Shown here: piece after piece, positions 53,251-62,819 of the stretch
Numbering within the stretch: position 1 is the first letter of the stretch
Layout of the letters: the number at the start of each line of letters is the position of its first letter
Assembly: GCA_018902385.1 (NCBI GenBank)
Contig: JABSSW010000015.1
Span: 310,001 to 374,000 of the forward strand
Source of the DNA: Physcia stellaris
Taxonomy: Eukaryota > Ascomycota > Lecanoromycetes > Caliciales > Physciaceae
Reading direction: 5' to 3'
DNA length: 64,000 nt
Notes under the pieces: generated by a model
Seen by the model: the letters and a program-made list of their open reading frames with translations, nothing else
Databases searched by the model: none
Told to the model about the DNA's origin: nothing
Translations under genes and position numbers: made by a program

Positions 53251-54636
53251 CAAACAAACATTTCATTCAAAGTCACACGATAAGCTATCGTTTCAATTCA
53301 ACGAGCACTGATATGAGCTAACTTTACGTGAATCTCATAACAAACTATCGAAAAGTAAAGCATGAAATGTGCAAATGATCGCAGAAAATCTCGCACACAA
53401 TACAATTTCATGATTTTTCTGATCATGCAACGCACAATTGACAAACAATTGACTGTTCATGATAAAATCGACCTGCTAAACATGAAACATCGATGAAAGT
53501 AACATCGCTCAAGATTCTGTCGAAATTTTTCAAAAATAAATTCATTCTGCAAGTCAATGCGCAAAAAAAACTCGCGATGCTGCTAAAAGTGCATAGTTCA
53601 AGACTCGAAACAATCAAACGTATGCGAACAAAACATATAACGCAAAGAGTTTTCATTCAAAATACTCAAACAATGAATTCATCACATAATTGTATTCAAA
53701 AATCGTCTTGCTTTCTGAGAAGTTTAAGCTAAAAAGAAAAGAAAGCTTCGCTAAAATTCTTGCATCAGCTACAAGACATCGACATTGACAAAAAGTAAAA
53801 CAGTCTCGAACAAGTCGTACAGCGAGAACGTATCTGAAAATCAATAGCACGACAAGACAGTTTTTCTGACGATACAATCGATTCGAAAGCAATTTGCATC
53901 AAATATCATGACGCGTTCAGCGTTCTGTAAACGCATTTCTTTTGATAAAGCAACTGATTGAAATTCAATATCACGATCTCATGTCATCGCTTTGTGCTGC
54001 TTACTGTCTAGAACTTACGACGCATTTAAAAGTCTGAATCGTGTCAAAATCATTTTTAAAGATTGCTGCTCGATCTAATTGAGCGTTGAATATTGTGAAT
54101 GTGAAATGAAGTGCAAAAAATCGAAATCTAACACTCAATGCGATCGCGATTATTTCATCAATAAAAATCATACGATGTTTTTCGCATTCAAATCATTTTC
54201 GTCAATTCATCGATTTCGATATAGAAAGCAGAAAAATAGAAAAGAAAATATTGATTCAGATTCAGATTTCACTGTCATCAGTTAACTGTCAGTCATCAGA
54301 CGAAAATTGTGAATTGTACGAAGTCAAACTCTCGATTTTGAAAGCAACAGACAGTCGAATCATTAAATCATGCTTTTTTTGAGTCATTCACGAAAATGAT
54401 TTTCAGATTTTTATCGCAGACTGATTAAAAATCGAAATGAATGATAGAATATTCGATGCGAAAATCACGATCAAAGTGATTTTTCAAACGTAAAAATTTC
54501 TGAATGCGAAAATCGCGATTACAACGATTTTTCAAATTTTATGAATGAAACATACACACACAAACTCAGAATCTCTGTTGCAAAACATATGAAAGAAAGT
54601 CATTTCAAGAAACTTCGATGCTAAAAAAAAAACGCG

Positions 54637-54933
54637 TGTAAGACATTCAGGATTCAAGTCTGCAAACAGTGCGAATCGAATTTCGTCAAACAGATTCGAA
54701 ACATCAGATCGATTACATCGCGAAACGAGCAATTTCGATTTGCAACTAGCAGAATTCACATTTCGAATATCGCATGAATATTCATGCGCGAAGATTTGCG
54801 AGTTCGTACAATTCAACAGATTAATTGTTTATATAATTGGAAATTTGCAAAGCAATTAGTTCAACAATTATTAGTTTAGTCATACAATCGTTTTTGTTAT
54901 ACATTTCTGATGCCACATCTTTTGAGTCTTACA
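54637..54933 (+). repeat. 3' LTR
   Basis: 297 bp partner of 48737-49034, ending GTCTTACA and followed directly by GCAAA. Confidence 0.93.
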
Positions 54934-54938
54934 GCAAA
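54934..54938 (+). repeat. Right 5-bp target-site duplication GCAAA
   Basis: Matches 48732-48736 exactly and abuts the 3' LTR end. Confidence 0.9.
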
Positions 54939-55781
54939 CAAGTCACAGTTGAATTTAAAACAATGAATACATCGAATTGTGAACGAATTGATCAATTGTT
55001 TCGTTTGAAAAAATCTCGAACGTGATCACGTGATCTCATTTGTTATTACTGCATATATTTCACAAACAAACGAACAAACATCACGAAAAATTCGATTCAC
55101 GATCGATGTTTCTCTTCGAGACGATTTCAATAAAATCGTCGTCAAACAGCTCATTATTGCAATGCAATACAATTTTCATATGAATCATGTGAATCGTGCA
55201 AATCAATTTCGAAATGAATTGACGATATCACGATTCGAACAATTCAAATGAACGAAACGAATGATCGAATACATAATGAATGCGATCAATATTAATCATA
55301 CATCGTTTAAAATCATCATCAATCACAGACGAATTCTGATCATCGAAATCGACGTATATTTACTCAAAAATTGATTGATAAACTTTTACGAAATTCAAAT
55401 ATCATATATCAATCGTCAAAGTGTGTCAAATCGATCTATTGTGTGTGAAGTGATTGTTCGATCAATTTTCACATCAAATCTCGAAAACGTCAATCATTCA
55501 TTTTCAAAAATGTCAACATACAACATCGTTCGAATCGTAAAACGTTTGATTATTGTATGACATGTAAAATAAATTTATGCGTGTCACATGAATGCTTCAA
55601 AAATTATCATGATTCGAAAAGATAATCATACGAATGCTTTGATCAATAGAGAAATTTGAAAACGTTTCGAAACACTTGAAAGTGATTTAGTGATTTCAAA
55701 CGAACTTCGAATGTAATCATATTTCAGTTATTGAATGTTTATATACTATCGAACTCCTTCACTGAATTATACACATATACA
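54939..55781. other. Hypermutated right interior of the TIR element
   Basis: Same composition as the left interior: AT-rich, GG/CC rare, CpG frequent. Short ORFs only; no gene supported. Confidence 0.7.
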
Positions 55782-55871
55782 CGTAAATTTGGTGGAGTAA
55801 TGGTGGTTGAAGTGGGGAGGAAGGATCGCGTGAAAACACGCTAAATTTCACTAATTGGATGCGGAGGGGAT
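55782..55871 (-). repeat. Right terminal inverted repeat
   Basis: Reverse complement of the left TIR; retains GGGG, GGTGG and GGAGG, in contrast to the adjoining interior. Confidence 0.85.
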
Positions 55872-55943
55872 ACAGATACTGCAACTACCGTTTCAAACAC
55901 ATCGGGACAATCAAATTGCTCATCAACAATAACAACAGCGAGC

Positions 55944-56873
55944 ATGGCCGACGTGCGTTCTATGCTGCGCAATGAGCGTGTTGCGAGGCGTCTCAATCAT
56001 CCGCACCTCACATACTCGACGACAGGTACATTGGTCTGCCTCGTATGTCACATCCAGCTCAAATCAGAGGCGCTTTGGAATAAACATCTCGACAGCAATC
56101 AGCATGCGATGCGTCTACAAAGAATACGAGACAATGCATTAGGTAGACCGCCCGGCGCCCCGCCTCCTACAGAAGTCTTAGACGAGCAGCTCCCGGAAAG
56201 CACAAATGGCAGCAAGAAGCGCAAAGCGGACGACTCGAACGGTGACACGAGGAAGAAGCCCAAACCTGCAAATGGCGTACCGCCCGGTTTCTTCGACGAA
56301 GAAGCACTCTATCAAGATCAATCATCGGACTCGGAACCCCAAGAGTTAACCAAAGTCCAGCCGCGACGGCTATCCGATAATTTACCAGCTTCCTCGAACA
56401 GACCAGCTTCAAATGGTCAAGATCAGACTCCTACGCCTCCAACCACCGCCGAGCCTGCTACAGTTGACGAAGACGAATGGGCTGCCTTCGAGCGCGACGT
56501 TGCGACTCCGCCACCTGAGCCCTCAGCCCTTACCGCGGAGGCAACCATCAGCGCCGCGCCCATGTCCGCAGCTGAGCTAGCCGCTCAATCGCGCGAGGAG
56601 GCCAATCTGCAGAAAAAGTCCATCCGTGAAATTGAGCTTGAAGGTGAGAGAGAAGACGCAGCAAGGCAAATGGAGGAGGAATTGGACGAAATGGCAGGAT
56701 TCGACGATAGGGTGAAGCGGCTAAGAGAAAAGAGGGAACAGCTGAGACTCTTAAACGCAGCATCGCAGCGTATGAAAAATGAAGATAGTGACGGTGGCGG
56801 TGAGGGTGATGACGAACATGAAGATGATGAAGAAGACGAAGATGTTGATGAATTTGATCTTTGGTCGAGGTAA
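55944..56873 (+). CDS. ZNF830/CCDC16-like zinc-finger coiled-coil protein
   Basis: Intronless, 309 residues. The start MADVRSMLRNERVARRLNH leads to one matrin/U1-type C2H2 finger with Cys32, Cys35, His48 and His54 (CLVCHIQLKSEALWNKH). A basic nuclear segment follows (KKRKADDSNGDTRKKPK), then GVPPGFFDEE, the conserved VDEDEWAAFERDVATPP, a helical stretch (REIELEGEREDAARQMEEE) and an acidic tail ending VDEFDLWSR. This order matches ZNF830 homologues, nuclear proteins tied to pre-mRNA splicing and genome stability in animals; the fungal role is unproven. Only 72 bp separate its ATG from the transposon, so its promoter has probably been replaced or displaced. Confidence 0.88.
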   Translation: MADVRSMLRNERVARRLNHPHLTYSTTGTLVCLVCHIQLKSEALWNKHLDSNQHAMRLQRIRDNALGRPPGAPPPTEVLDEQLPESTNGSKKRKADDSNGDTRKKPKPANGVPPGFFDEEALYQDQSSDSEPQELTKVQPRRLSDNLPASSNRPASNGQDQTPTPPTTAEPATVDEDEWAAFERDVATPPPEPSALTAEATISAAPMSAAELAAQSREEANLQKKSIREIELEGEREDAARQMEEELDEMAGFDDRVKRLREKREQLRLLNAASQRMKNEDSDGGGEGDDEHEDDEEDEDVDEFDLWSR

Positions 56874-57070
56874 ATTTCAGCCGGTCGGGGTTATCTGGTA
56901 TTGCTATCCTTTTTCTCAGCGGGCGTATGGAGCTGCAGTTGATATCCTCAGCCAGCGTATGTAACTATGGCATTTATCCTCTGCAGTGGAGATACAATTG
57001 GTGGACACTCGACTCCTTGTAGTCAACATGATTTTAATTAAACTCGAAGAGGATCCGCTAATCTACGGAT

Positions 57071-57200
57071 ATCATGACACGTCATGGCCAGGCGAACTGA
57101 AGGGGCTATGGGTTTCCATGTACCCTAGCAGACCTTCCTTTTTGCCAACCTTCTTTGCCCTCTCAAGCTCCTGCTCGCCCTCACGGAGTATGCCTTTAGA
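57071..57200 (-). pseudogene. Fragment copy of the 3' end of the dre4-like gene
   Basis: About 90% identical to 60978-61104 and in the same orientation. It encodes SKGILREGEQELERAKKVG and the terminal ETHSPFSSPGHDVS followed by the same stop, with three extra bases (one codon). The similarity ends shortly upstream of KGILREG, so only the last 42 codons were copied. It is a relic with no start or upstream exons and probably not expressed. Confidence 0.85.
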
Positions 57201-57504
57201 ATACTTACCCGGAGCGTGTTCTGCGATCAGCCTTGGGCCTCGGCTCACCCGGGCCAATACCTGTAGAAAGGGTGCCGTACCAGTGCATAAGGGCGTCGGA
57301 CATCGAAGCTGAATTCTTCGTTTCCGAGGTGATCGAAGTTCTCTCTGCAGAAGCAATGGGTGATGGTATCACCGATCAATTCCGCAAACGCCGCGTTAAG
57401 ATCTACAACGATCCTTCTCAGTGTGGCTTTTTCGGACAATTCCGTAAGGTGCCCAAACAGCGTATCTAACTTCTTGATCGTGATTCACTGTCGCAAGACT
57501 TGCT

Positions 57505-57845
57505 TTAGGGTGGGGGTTTGTTTGTCTGGGAGGTTGCTGGTGTGTGCTGTATAGTCTTTATCCTGATATATGGTAGGTCAAAAGTGGTGGTGCACGTAAA
57601 GTAGTGGTTGAAGCAAAGTAGTGTTAGGGTGGGGGTTTGGCAGTTTGGGGGGAGATTGCCGTTGTGTGCTGTAAAGTCTTTGTCCTCGTCTATTGTACGT
57701 CAAAAGTGATGGTGCACGCAAAGTAGTGGTGTCAGAGGAGCGGCTGACAGAGAAGACACGAGAAGACTCGGGATCTGCATGGATATCAGCCGGACCTCCA
57801 TCAAAAGCGCTGTGATATCGTGGTAGTGTTAGGGTGGGGGTTTGT
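57505..57845. repeat. Tandem repeat, about 119 bp unit, beginning TTAGGGTGGGGGTTT
   Basis: Copies start at 57505 and 57624 and share the GGTGGTGCACG/CAAAGTAGTGG end; a third partial copy starts at 57829 after an unrelated 90 bp. Copies 1 and 2 are roughly 80% alike. GG is abundant, so this repeat has not suffered the change seen in the transposon. Confidence 0.8.
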
Positions 57846-58890
57846 TCGCAAATGTAGCAACGACATTAGGACTTTTATTTATTTGCGACTTTCATCAGCA
57901 TCAATGTTGCTACAGAATGAATGGGCCCAACATTTGTGATCCATTGGGGTTGATAAATTCAAACAATTGGTTCTTTGAGACTAGCCTCGACTCAATTTCT
58001 TGTTCGCAAATTGAATTACGAGAATGAGTCAAGTATGCATCGTTCAATCGGATTTCTGTCTAACAGTCGATGTGTAAAGGCACAAAAAGGCTAATAAGTA
58101 TGTTGTGGCTAATAAAGTTGTCGAATTGTTACTATCTAGGAGGCAGAGTGCGAGATATGGGCCAGGCTGCCAAGGCGCTAGTCCATTCTTGTCAAGCTAT
58201 CCTGACTCCAGCCCTATGCGGAGGTTTAACCGTAACACGATGCATCGTATCAGTTTTCCATAACAGGAAGTCATCGTTAATGATGGGTCATCAAAATTCT
58301 ATCATCTTCCAGCACCGGCGATCTTGGAGCGGGGAAACTTCGATGGTGTGTGAAGATACAAACCATAGACATGATAGTCGGCCAAGCAGCCTGAAAGTAA
58401 AATCGAATGATGACGAGATGCGCATCGATACGACGACTCGACGAGACTTAAGACGATGACAGAAAGGGTGTGAGAGATTAAGAGGAAGTTGTGCGCCCTA
58501 TGCTACTTTCAAGCCTGGTGAACGTCTTGATCGACCTTGCATGCTGCTGTGCCTCGTGTGAATATCCCGAAACCCGACAGAGGATTTACGAACACCGACT
58601 TTGGAAATCGCATTTCTTGAATGGCTCCTTAGTTACCTTGTGGCGGCTTATCTTCGGTTACTCACTGACGAATAGCAAATCGTGATCGTCCGTCTCATGC
58701 ATCATGCATCAGAAATACGACAACCAGAAGAAACTCGGATTCTCAATCGCGTCAGAGCCACCAAAAGACCAGCTTCTTTTCACCCTTTGGCTCTTGCGCA
58801 GAGATACGTATAAGAGGGCGCATTTATTGCATGTTGCTTTGAGAGTTCCAGCAGGTTGATAACCTAAAACTGAGAATATTCCCCAACACC

Positions 58891-60045
58891 ATGGACGCTT
58901 CAACCGATCGTTTCTCCTTTGACCAGTATCTTCCTGCTTTGACCAGATACTTAGATACCGTCGAGTACTGCGGCAATAAGTTTCCGAGAGCTGATCGTCT
59001 TGCCACACTGCGACATGTTTATTCCAAGACAGCCGATTATTTCGCACAAGTTCCCCAGACCACTGCTCTAAGGGTTCATCCAAAGAAATTGGCTGTGGCG
59101 ATGCGGGCGAGTGTGCATCTTGTTGTGCTCTGCTGGGTTACGCTTCCGAATCAGGTGATGATTGATCTTAGCATCTACTGGGTCTATATCATCCTACTGG
59201 ATGATTCTGGTGAAGACCCTCGCGCGGACATGGAAACCTTTGCGCAGGACTTACTTCACGGTCAGCCACAGAAAGGAACCTTTTGGCGACTCATGAACGA
59301 CCATCTCTCGTCGCGTTTTCTCCCCCATTACGGCAGCTTCTGCAGCTTGGCTATACTTCGAAGCACTCTAGATTACTTCCAAGGATGCTGGATTGAGACG
59401 CATGACTTTGGCGGGTTCCCTGGATCAGGGTATTATCCTCTGTTCCTACGTAGACTCAATGGCTTGGGCGGAATTTGTGGCGGAAGTCTCTTTCCAGCAG
59501 AGAATTTTGACGAAGAGCAAAACTTTGAGCACATCACCACCGTCATTGCTCAGCTCGAGCCGGTAATCCATTTTGTAAATGATGTGTTTTCATTTTACAA
59601 GGAATCCGGATTGGAAAGAGACCAGATCAACGTCATCACGAATGAGTGCCGAGCAGAAGGAATCACTTTCTCGCAAGCTTTTGATCGACTCATAGATCGC
59701 ACTGTATCCGCCGTCGAGCAACTACAAACTGTTTTTGCTTCGCAAGAGAATCCGGTGGTAGCGCAGATGATGGAAGCGTTTGTCGAGGGTTATACGACAT
59801 GGCATCTCTGTAGTGAAAGATATCGCATGCGAGAGATATATGATAGAGCCAATAGCGCCTCTGATGGGATCAGATTCCGCAGATACTATGAGGCCGCTCT
59901 TGATGCCGGCTCTTTTGACGCTGAAGATTGGACCTCTGGGTTAACGGCATCCGTTGTTTCAGAGCAGGATCAATGCCTTTTGAAGCAGACGTCAGCAATG
60001 GGGGACGAGCATCAAGCCCATGGAGAGATCGCATTGGAAGCTTGA
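58891..60045 (+). CDS. Sesquiterpene cyclase, trichodiene-synthase-like
   Basis: Intronless, 384 residues, about the family length (near 375-385). Class I terpene cyclases ionise farnesyl diphosphate and cyclise it. The Asp-rich Mg-binding motif is D104-D105-S-G-E-D in YIILLDDSGED, and the second metal motif is N230-D-V-F-S234-F-Y-K-E238 (NDxxSxxxE type). LRSTLDYFQGCWIE, FGGFPGSGYYP, FLRRLNGLGG and YTTWHLCSERYR are characteristic of the trichodiene synthase family. The actual product cannot be read; related enzymes in other fungi make non-trichothecene sesquiterpenes. No trichothecene or P450 genes are recognisable nearby and the neighbours are housekeeping, so this looks like a lone cyclase. 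It sits between direct copies of the dre4-like 3' end. Confidence 0.9.
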   Translation: MDASTDRFSFDQYLPALTRYLDTVEYCGNKFPRADRLATLRHVYSKTADYFAQVPQTTALRVHPKKLAVAMRASVHLVVLCWVTLPNQVMIDLSIYWVYIILLDDSGEDPRADMETFAQDLLHGQPQKGTFWRLMNDHLSSRFLPHYGSFCSLAILRSTLDYFQGCWIETHDFGGFPGSGYYPLFLRRLNGLGGICGGSLFPAENFDEEQNFEHITTVIAQLEPVIHFVNDVFSFYKESGLERDQINVITNECRAEGITFSQAFDRLIDRTVSAVEQLQTVFASQENPVVAQMMEAFVEGYTTWHLCSERYRMREIYDRANSASDGIRFRRYYEAALDAGSFDAEDWTSGLTASVVSEQDQCLLKQTSAMGDEHQAHGEIALEA

Positions 60046-60977
60046 GCTATTTCGTGGTCAGCGCACTCTTGTAACTGTGGTCGTTCTTTCTATGACATTA
60101 TATCTGAGACTTCAAATTGCTTTAGTGATCGGAGATGAGAACGACTTTTGTCCCATTGTTAATGCATGGTTTGATACGAGTAAAATTGCGCCCTGGAATG
60201 GGAATTAGAGCGTTAAGCTGGACCCATCCGTCGAGCTGGAAAGAATATCATCTATTAATTGCGACTGCGAATTGAGATTGATATTGTCGCCTTGTGCATG
60301 GTCAAGCCGAGACAATGTCGTGTTCAACACAATCTGGCCTTGCCAGCTGATCCAAATTCAAGCATGCAACACCCTCTGCGTCCACCTGGCCTGGGTTGCG
60401 CATGGCAAAAGATCGGAACGCATACGCAAAACGGTTGCGCAGTATCGTGAGCCAACTTGGAGCTGTTGCTCTTGGGCCTGGGATCTCATTGAAGATGGGA
60501 TATGTCAGCGAAGATGCCAGGAGGCTGCCAGTGCCGAATTCGTTGAGAGTAGAGCGGAGATCCCCAGCGAGTACATTACGGCCGTCGCGATGGATATAAC
60601 CACGGTTTGCAAGGCTGTTGATGGCAGGACAAGGACTGCGGATGTCTGTGGGCTGACGAGGGGCGTACATGCCTCGTTCGAGGGGAGTTGATGGTTGGTT
60701 TTGGTCCACAGTAAATTCCACGAAGTACACGCACTCTTGATCTGAACAGCGCACAGGAGGGCACGATAGGGAACAGTTATTATCAAAGGTGAAAAGAAAG
60801 ACTCCGAGGCTAACACGGCATTATAGGCGGGTACTGCATGTTATCCATGATCAGACGATTGAGAAATGGCTCAAGCTCGGCTGGCGCTTTGTCCGTTGGC
60901 GAAACATTGAAGAAGCTTCAAATGTGAGTCTCGAATCTCTGAGCATCACTAAGTTGGTTACTTTTGCAAATGAGGGA
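60046..60977. other. Intergenic, 0.9 kb, possible decayed reverse ORF
   Basis: A reverse ORF 60302..60754 (150 residues) contains SLTYPIFNEIPGPRATAPSW, faintly like the membrane-hinge region of a P450, but no further P450 motif follows. I do not call it a gene. Confidence 0.35.
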
Positions 60978-60978
60978 A

Positions 60979-62819
60979 TCATGACACGTCTCGGCCAGGC
61001 GAACTGAAGGGGCTGTGGGTTTCCATGTACCCTAGCAGACCTTCCTTGCCAATCTTCTTTGCTCTCTCAAGCTCCTCCTCGCCCTCACGGAGTATGCCTT
61101 TAGAGTGCTGGAGTGCTCCTCTCTGCCTTCGCTTCTCTTCTTCGACGCGCGCTTGACGTTCGGCCAACGCTTTCTCTCGTCTCTCACGGTCTTGTCTCTG
61201 CTTCAATTGAATCTCATACTCCTCAGGAGATAAATCGACATCTGTAGGAGGCGGCGGTAATCTCGAAATATGGGCCTCGATGATAGGGTCCCGTGTAGAT
61301 GGCTTTAATGAAATGTACCTTATGTCTGTAAGCATGGCTGGTGGAAGAGTATCTAGACTCGTCGAACGGTTGAAGATATGCACCGGCAGGAATTTGATCA
61401 ATGCAGCTAGATCGGACTTCAAAGTGCTCTCAGAAAGCTTCAAACCTGTAACTTAATCAGCCTGTAATCCGAATAAAGCGTGAGCAAATATGACGAACGG
61501 TTGATGTGTTCACGGTACAGCTTCTCCTTGTCTTTATCTGGAAGTTTGGTATCACGCATCTCAGGCTCTTTCTTGAACTTTCGTCGGAATTCAGGCCAGT
61601 AAAGCTTCGGTGTTGCGAATTTTTGCAAGAAGGCAAGGTACGGTATCCTCGGGTCTTTCTTGACTTCCCTCTCCCGCAGTTCCCTAAGCTGTTGTATCTT
61701 TTGTCGACTCCAGTCGCCCCAAACTTCTTTTCGAGCCTTCATGTTTGGCAGAACAGTATATCGATCATCTTCGACAATGTGACCAGCCTCGATTAATTGT
61801 TCCCATGTCGTGTAGGGGCTGATGTTATAATCATTAAGCATGTCCTTGAACAAAGCACTAGAGTCCTCTTCGGTCAGAGCTAAACCTTCGGCGCCCTCCT
61901 CCAATTCTGCGCCTTCGTATTCCCCATACTCTCCTGGGTCAAGACCATAGTCCTGACCCATAGCAGCCAACTGATATGCTATATCATCTTCGTTGAACTC
62001 CACTGGTGCTACAGGCTGATCATCATGGTCCTCATCTGTTTTTTGACGCTTGGAAAGGTTACCCTCTTCCTCGTCGTCGGTAACCTCAACTTCCTCATAT
62101 TCATCACTTTCTTCGTCCCTATTGCAAGGAGTTGGCGGGGCTGCTGACGGAGCTGAACTTTCAGGCCTTGCAGCTTCCGCCCTGATTTTCTCGGCTGCTG
62201 TCGCAACATGATCATCTGCCTCTTGAACCGGTTCACCTCTCTCGAGTTTTGCCTTTTTCTCCCGCTCAAGCCTGTCATATTCGACCACTCCCTTCATGAC
62301 TTCCAGAGGAAATTTCCAGAAGCTTTCACCCTTCTCGGGGTTATAGACAAATCGTCTTCCGAGCTTCGTCTTCACGAGCAGCCATGGCGAACAACCAGGG
62401 ATCGGATGCTTTGTCTTTGGCCGATCTACTGGCTCAGCACGCTGGCGTCCATCGTGTCTAGTATTAAGCACTCCACGCCCGCTGGTAGCGCTGCCAGTCT
62501 GATAAGGGTAGGGTTGGTTCTGATGATCAGCATGTTCAGGTCGCTGAGTATACCCCAGCGGTGCTGCAGCCGGGATCTGGGCAATTGATGATGGTGGCGC
62601 TTCTACAGGACGTGTGTATGTGGACTGTTGAGTTGCAGCATTGTAATAATACGGATGACCTAAGAGCCAAAGTCATCAGCATTGTTACTATGTAAGTCAG
62701 TAAACCCACCGCGGTCTAGATGTTATTTCGCGAGACTTGCCTGTGGGAGCTCTGTGCTCAGTCCAACCGGCAGGAAGCAGCGGTGGCGCTACGGCGGGCT
62801 TGTAGGTAGATTTCAACAT
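60979..62819 (-). CDS. dre4: WW-FF domain splicing protein, Dre4/Urn1-like
   Basis: Three exons, complement(join(60979..61445,61499..62659,62741..62819)), 568 residues. The N-terminal WW domain PAGWTEHRAPTGHPYYYN...QQSTYTRP is recreated by joining exons 1 and 2. A second WW-like stretch (WLLVKTKLGRRFVYNPEKG) follows near residue 100. Acidic linkers precede the FF domains (LFKDMLNDYNISPYTTWEQL, REHINRLKLSESTLKSDL). The C-terminal helix is rich in Arg/Glu (EIQLKQRQDRERREKALAER). Fission yeast Dre4 and budding yeast Urn1 are spliceosome-associated. Intron 1 uses a GC donor: ACAG|GCAAGT at 62740 is the only donor that keeps the frame. Its last 42 codons are duplicated at 57071-57200. It shares a 257 bp promoter region with the proteasome gene. 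Confidence 0.88.

Larger units (their letters stand above)
48737..54933 (+). mobile_element. LTR retrotransposon, 6.2 kb, decayed by hypermutation
   Basis: Direct repeats of 298 and 297 bp at the ends begin TGTAA(A)GAC and end GTCTTACA, the TG...CA palindromic ends of LTRs, flanked by the 5-bp duplication GCAAA. An A-run just before the 3' LTR (54623-54632) may be the mutated polypurine tract. No primer-binding site starting TGG is visible, as expected if GG was mutated. The 5.6 kb interior has no intact ORF over about 107 codons. One forward frame (about 49.8-51.9 kb) is more open than the others but I could not identify gag, protease, RT or integrase, so Gypsy versus Copia is unresolved. 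Orientation is assigned from the A-run only. It inserted inside the TIR element. Confidence 0.93.
47526..55871. mobile_element. TIR DNA transposon (AT-rich, hypermutated), carrying a nested LTR retrotransposon
   Basis: The two ends are inverted repeats of about 90 bp. The outermost 29 bp are identical, starting ATCCCCTCCGC, and the rest is about 75-80% alike with small gaps. Between them the composition changes abruptly to AT-rich with hardly any GG or CC. Removing the nested LTR element leaves about 2.1 kb (47526-48736 plus 54939-55871), a usual size for a cut-and-paste element. No transposase can be read because the interior is decayed. A convincing target-site duplication is not visible; AT flanks both ends if the element is taken as CCCC...GGGG. 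Superfamily unresolved. It separates bye1 (-) from the ZNF830-like gene (+), whose ATG is 72 bp from its right end. Confidence 0.8.
56874..58890. other. Gene-poor 2 kb with duplicated gene fragment and tandem repeat
   Basis: Contains a 130 bp copy of the dre4-like 3' end (57071-57200) and a GT-rich tandem repeat (57505-57845). A forward ORF 57233..57469 and several shorter ones have no recognisable domain. The last few hundred bases should hold the terpene cyclase promoter. Confidence 0.55.

Noticed and set aside
47618-55781. Classical CpA-type RIP or a centromere/AT isochore
   Set aside because: CpA and TpG are abundant, TpA is low, and LTR differences avoid CpA. The block is bounded by TIRs and explained by two insertions.
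47526-55871. Tc1/mariner assignment of the TIR element
   Set aside because: No TA duplication at the ends; the left flank is GCAT before CCCC and lacks TA, and no transposase is readable.
57245-57439. Isoprenylcysteine methyltransferase fragment (RPYALVRHPFY on the reverse strand)
   Set aside because: A single short look-alike with no membrane helices or further motif.
57505-57845. Interstitial telomere from TTAGGG
   Set aside because: The TTAGGG occurs once per 119-bp unit and is not itself tandemly repeated.
58891-60045. A terpene biosynthetic gene cluster
   Set aside because: Neighbours are ZNF830-like, dre4-like and proteasome genes; no P450, transporter or regulator is supported nearby.
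60302-60754. P450 gene on the reverse strand
   Set aside because: Only an IPGP-like stretch is seen; no I-helix, ExxR or heme-Cys motif, and no splice continuation.
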